The notes beneath the pieces are model-generated. The model ran no database searches and was not told where the DNA came from. It saw nothing but the letters and a program-made list of their open reading frames with translations. A program made the translations under genes and the position numbers. Of a stretch of 7,857 nucleotides of DNA, positions 4,823 to 7,857 are shown piece after piece (position 1 is the stretch's first letter; every line of letters starts with the position of its first letter). The DNA comes from an uncultured bacterium (GTDB lineage Bacteria; Actinomycetota; Coriobacteriia; Coriobacteriales; Coriobacteriaceae). The stretch is taken from contig CAJMOL010000061.1 of the NCBI GenBank assembly GCA_905215095.1, positions 1-7,857 on the forward strand. Direction: 5' to 3'.

Positions 4823-6546
4823 TGAGGTTTATGAGGCCGTACCGCGGTCTGATTGCGGTGACGCTGTTTGCGGTGCTGATAGATAACGTCGGTACGCTGT
4901 TGGTTCCCACGATGCTGGCGAATATGGTCAACACCGGTATTACCACGGGCGATGTCGACTATATTTTACGCAACGGCCTGTATATGCTTATCGCGACCGG
5001 CATGGCCAGCGGCGGCACGGTGCTGGGCTGCTATCTTTCGGCGCGCCTGGCCGCCAACGTGGCCTGCGATATCCGCAATGCCGTGTACGACAAGTCGCTC
5101 GAACTCGCGGCCAGCGACTTTGAGCGCTTTGGCACGGGTTCGATGATCACACGCTCGCTCAACGACATCAACGTGATTCAGCAAGCTGTCCTTCAGACGA
5201 TTCAGTTGGTGCTGCCGGTGCCGTTCTTGGCCGTGGCAGGCATCATCTTTGCCTGGTTCATCGATCCCGCCATGGGCACGCTGCTGGGCGTGGTGGTTGC
5301 GATCGTGCTGGTGGCGGCGGTCTTTACGGTGGCTAACGCCGCGCCGATCTTTATGCGCCTGCAGAGCTTTATCGACCGCATGAACGTGGTGCTGCGCGAG
5401 AACATCGTGGGCGTGCGCGTCATCCGCGCATTTAACAAGGAGCGCCACGAGGAGCGGCGCCTGGACGAGGTGTTTAGCGATTACGCGGCCAACGCCATCA
5501 AGGTCAACCACTTGTTTGTGGGTCTCGACAGTTCCAGCTTCTTTTTGATGAACATCGCCGAGGTGGCGGTGCTGTGGGTGGGCGGCAACCGCGTGGGCGT
5601 CCACGCCATGCAAATCGGCAGCATCTCGGCCGTGCTGGAGTACGCGATCTTGATCCTGTTCTTTGTGATGATGGCGCAGATGGTGATTCTGACGCTCCCG
5701 CGCGCCGCCGCATGCCTGAACCGTGCACAGCAGGTGCTCGAAATCAAGCCGAGCATTGTAGACGGCAAGGCTACGCTGGGCGACGGGGCGCCTGAGTCCG
5801 CAGATGGTGCCGACGCGGTTGCCGTGTTCGACCATATGTCGTTCCGTTTTGACGATGCCGACGAGGACACCCTGTGCGACCTGAGCTTTGCCTGTCGCCG
5901 TGGCCAGACCACGGCGATTGTAGGCTCAACGGGCTCGGGCAAGTCAACGGTGGCCAAGCTCTTGTTGCGTTTCCACGATGCCACGAAGGGCGCCATTCGC
6001 CTGAATGGCATCGATCTGCGCGACCTTTCGCAAGGTGAGATTCGCGGGCATATCGCTTACGTGCCGCAGAAGGCGTGGCTGTTCTCGGGTACGGTGGCGA
6101 GCAACCTGCGCTTTGGCAACGAGGGCGCGACCGAGGCTGACATGCTCCATGCGCTGGAGGTTGCCCAGAGCACCTTTGTGCTCGATCAGCCCCAGGGGCT
6201 CGATACTCCGGTATCCCAGGGCGGCACGAACTTCTCGGGCGGTCAGCGCCAGCGCCTGGCGATCGCCCGCGCACTCATGAAGCATGCCGATCTATATATC
6301 TTCGATGACAGTTTTTCGGCCCTGGACTTTAAGACCGATGCCGCCCTGCGCCATGCGCTGCAGGACGAGACGCGCGATGCCGCGGTGCTCATCATCGCGC
6401 AACGTATCTCGACTATTTTGCATGCCGATCAGATCGTGGTGCTCAAAGACGGCGAGATCGTGGGCCTAGGCACGCACGACGAGCTCATGGAAACCTGCGA
6501 GGTGTACCGCGCTATCGCGGAATCGCAGATGAAGGGAGGTGAGTAG
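4810..6546 (+). CDS. ABC exporter half-transporter, degenerate-site subunit
   Basis: This membrane exporter subunit pairs with the next gene product. The 578 residues comprise a six-helix transmembrane domain (about 13-300) and an ATPase domain (about 336-575). Visible motifs are Walker A GSTGSGKST (372-380), Q-loop Gln420 in YVPQKAWLFSG, signature NFSGGQRQR (474-482), and Walker B LYIFDD (495-500). Two catalytic positions are changed: Asp500 replaces the usual Glu after the Walker B Asp, and Gln531 (IAQR) replaces the switch His. Both changes mark the degenerate ATP site of heterodimeric exporters such as TM287/288, BmrCD and LmrCD. The signature motif here is intact, so it should complete the catalytic site of the partner. 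The start has AGGGGGA (4800-4806); an ATG at 4822 is an alternative. The substrate is unknown. Confidence 0.92.
   Translation: MRLLMRFMRPYRGLIAVTLFAVLIDNVGTLLVPTMLANMVNTGITTGDVDYILRNGLYMLIATGMASGGTVLGCYLSARLAANVACDIRNAVYDKSLELAASDFERFGTGSMITRSLNDINVIQQAVLQTIQLVLPVPFLAVAGIIFAWFIDPAMGTLLGVVVAIVLVAAVFTVANAAPIFMRLQSFIDRMNVVLRENIVGVRVIRAFNKERHEERRLDEVFSDYAANAIKVNHLFVGLDSSSFFLMNIAEVAVLWVGGNRVGVHAMQIGSISAVLEYAILILFFVMMAQMVILTLPRAAACLNRAQQVLEIKPSIVDGKATLGDGAPESADGADAVAVFDHMSFRFDDADEDTLCDLSFACRRGQTTAIVGSTGSGKSTVAKLLLRFHDATKGAIRLNGIDLRDLSQGEIRGHIAYVPQKAWLFSGTVASNLRFGNEGATEADMLHALEVAQSTFVLDQPQGLDTPVSQGGTNFSGGQRQRLAIARALMKHADLYIFDDSFSALDFKTDAALRHALQDETRDAAVLIIAQRISTILHADQIVVLKDGEIVGLGTHDELMETCEVYRAIAESQMKGGE
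6535..6542 (+). promoter_or_regulatory. Perfect Shine-Dalgarno for the second ABC gene
   Basis: GGAGGTGA is fully complementary to the 16S rRNA anti-Shine-Dalgarno sequence and sits five bases before the ATG at 6548, inside the end of the first ABC gene. It fixes the start codon and therefore shows that the long charged N-terminal extension is translated. Confidence 0.85.
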
Positions 6547-6547
6547 C

Positions 6548-7857
6548 ATGACCGAGGAGCTCAAAAAACAGGGCATCGTCGATGATGCCGCGGTTGAGGA
6601 GACAGTTGAGGAGACGGGCGCCATGCCCGGCCTGGACGAAGCCGCCAAGGCGGCCGAGCGCGAGGCTCGCCGCCAAGCGCTCTACGAGGAAAACGAACGT
6701 GCCGAGGACGAGCGCGCCCGCGCCGAGGCAGAGCGTATGCGCGACGTGGACGACGAAGACGAGGACGAGACGCCTCGGGATACCTGGGCGACGGTGCGCC
6801 GCCTGTGGAGTGAGGCTGCCGGCGACCATTGGCGCTTCTATATCGTGTTCGCGAGCATTGTGTTCTATGTCATCTTTAACACTGCCGCGCCGGCATATAG
6901 CGCCCGCGTGATCGATGAGCTGTGGGGGCACATGAAGCTGGCGTTTGCCAACAACACTACCTTCAGCATTACCTGGGAGAATTGCGGCAGGACCATCTTC
7001 ATCTACTTTATGATCTGGACCGCCGCCGCCTCGTTCTACGCACTCCAGAGCTTTTTGATGTCGAGCGTTGCCGAGCGCCTCAACCTGCGCCTACGCAACC
7101 GCATCGCACAAAAGCTCAACCGTCTGCCGCTTGCCTACTTTGACGCGCATCGTCCCGGCGAGGTCGTCAGCCGTGCGACCAACGACTTGGACAAGATGTC
7201 CGAGAGCATGCAGCGCGGCTTGCTGCAGCTTCTGGTGTCAATCGGTACCGTGGTGGGCGCCGTGAGCGTGATGTTCGTGTTTAGTGTGCCGCTCACGCTT
7301 GTATTTTTGTTCTTTACGGCGCTTTCGCTGCTGGTGACGAAGGTCGTTTCGCGCCGCACGCACGATGTGACGGGCGAGCGCCAGGAGTGGGTGTCCAAGA
7401 TTACGAGCGCGGTCGAGGAAGGCTACTCGGGCCGTCTGGTAATCCGTGCGTTTAACCGCGAGCGCCAGAGCTCTGCCGAGGTGCACGAGGCTTCGAAGGA
7501 GCTGGCGCGCGTGAGCACCAAGGCCGACTTTATGATTAACGCCGTCGGTCCCGCAGTGCGCTTTATCGGCCGCTTGGCGCAAATCGTGATTGCGCTTGTG
7601 GGCTGCAGTATGTTGGTTGCCGGGCATATGACCGTCGGCGTGTTCCAGGCGTTCTTCCAGTTTATCTACGAGGCATCCGAGCCCATGACGCAGCTGTCGT
7701 TTACCTTTAACTCGCTGCAGAGCGCGCTGGCGAGCGCCGAGCGCGTGTTCGACCTGCTCGACGAGCCCGAGATGGAAGCCGATCCGTTGCCGGCGGCCGC
7801 CGCCAAGCTGCCGGGCAAGGTGGAGGGCCGTGTTGCCTTTGAACACGTGCGTTTTGG
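6548..7857 (+). CDS. ABC exporter half-transporter, second subunit (3' end outside window)
   Basis: The open frame runs 436 codons to the window edge with no stop, beginning one base after the first ABC gene ends. Residues 1-80 form an unusual highly charged cytoplasmic extension. It is Glu/Ala/Arg-rich between 29 and 65, likely helical or coiled-coil, and is followed by an acidic DDEDEDE patch at 68-74. The transmembrane domain follows (first helix about 98-113, ending near 385). It contains the typical LPLAYFDAHRPGEVVSRATN segment (193-212) and the GYSGRLVIRAFNRE coupling region (292-305). The ATPase domain has just begun (VAFEHVRF, 429-436), so Walker A and the catalytic residues lie outside. 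By analogy with heterodimeric exporters, it should carry the canonical Glu and His that the partner lacks. Confidence 0.9.
   Translation, partial: MTEELKKQGIVDDAAVEETVEETGAMPGLDEAAKAAEREARRQALYEENERAEDERARAEAERMRDVDDEDEDETPRDTWATVRRLWSEAAGDHWRFYIVFASIVFYVIFNTAAPAYSARVIDELWGHMKLAFANNTTFSITWENCGRTIFIYFMIWTAAASFYALQSFLMSSVAERLNLRLRNRIAQKLNRLPLAYFDAHRPGEVVSRATNDLDKMSESMQRGLLQLLVSIGTVVGAVSVMFVFSVPLTLVFLFFTALSLLVTKVVSRRTHDVTGERQEWVSKITSAVEEGYSGRLVIRAFNRERQSSAEVHEASKELARVSTKADFMINAVGPAVRFIGRLAQIVIALVGCSMLVAGHMTVGVFQAFFQFIYEASEPMTQLSFTFNSLQSALASAERVFDLLDEPEMEADPLPAAAAKLPGKVEGRVAFEHVRF

Noticed and set aside
4966..5835. Minus-strand open frame of 289 codons inside the first ABC gene
   Set aside because: The translation is His/Arg/Ala-rich with no domain, and it lies wholly opposite well-supported ABC transporter coding sequence.

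Overview
The window looks like chromosome from a gut actinobacterium of the class Coriobacteriia, most likely Collinsella or a close relative. The evidence is the moderately high GC, the SPATG-type cell-wall sorting signal beside a class B sortase, strong GGAGG ribosome binding sites, and the gene families present. The genus is inferred from general knowledge and was not confirmed by a search.

Layout. (1) Bases 1-54 resemble the terminal inverted repeat of an ISL3-family insertion sequence whose body lies to the left. (2) Bases 118-2866 form a cell-envelope locus on the + strand. It holds a small, codon-optimised wall-anchored surface protein with a SPATG sorting signal, a strong terminator, a class B sortase, and 2 bp later a LytR-CpsA-Psr (LCP) family membrane protein. 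(3) Bases 2908-3007 form a 100-bp imperfect palindrome between convergent genes, with a second hairpin that carries the neighbouring gene's stop codon in its loop. (4) Bases 3033-3560 on the minus strand encode a small nitroreductase. (5) Bases 3561-3851 are a divergent intergenic region with several inverted repeats. (6) Bases 3852-4142 encode a 96-residue protein of unknown function with its own strong terminator. (7) Bases 4247-7857 hold a self-contained operon: a good sigma-70 promoter with two repeated operator-like sites, a MarR-type repressor, and the two subunits of a heterodimeric ABC exporter. The second subunit runs off the end of the window.

How the genes may work together. The sortase probably anchors the upstream SPATG protein to peptidoglycan. 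The LCP protein probably attaches a glycopolymer to the wall, or possibly to a surface protein. The MarR regulator probably represses its own operon by binding the duplicated sites around the promoter, and is relieved by a compound that the exporter pumps out. The first ABC subunit carries the non-canonical Asp and Gln substitutions of the degenerate ATP site seen in heterodimeric exporters, so the second should carry the catalytic site.

No clear defence system, CRISPR array, tRNA or rRNA was seen. The least explained items are the 100-bp palindrome, the unknown 96-residue protein with its elaborate leader, and the long acidic N-terminal extension on the second ABC subunit.
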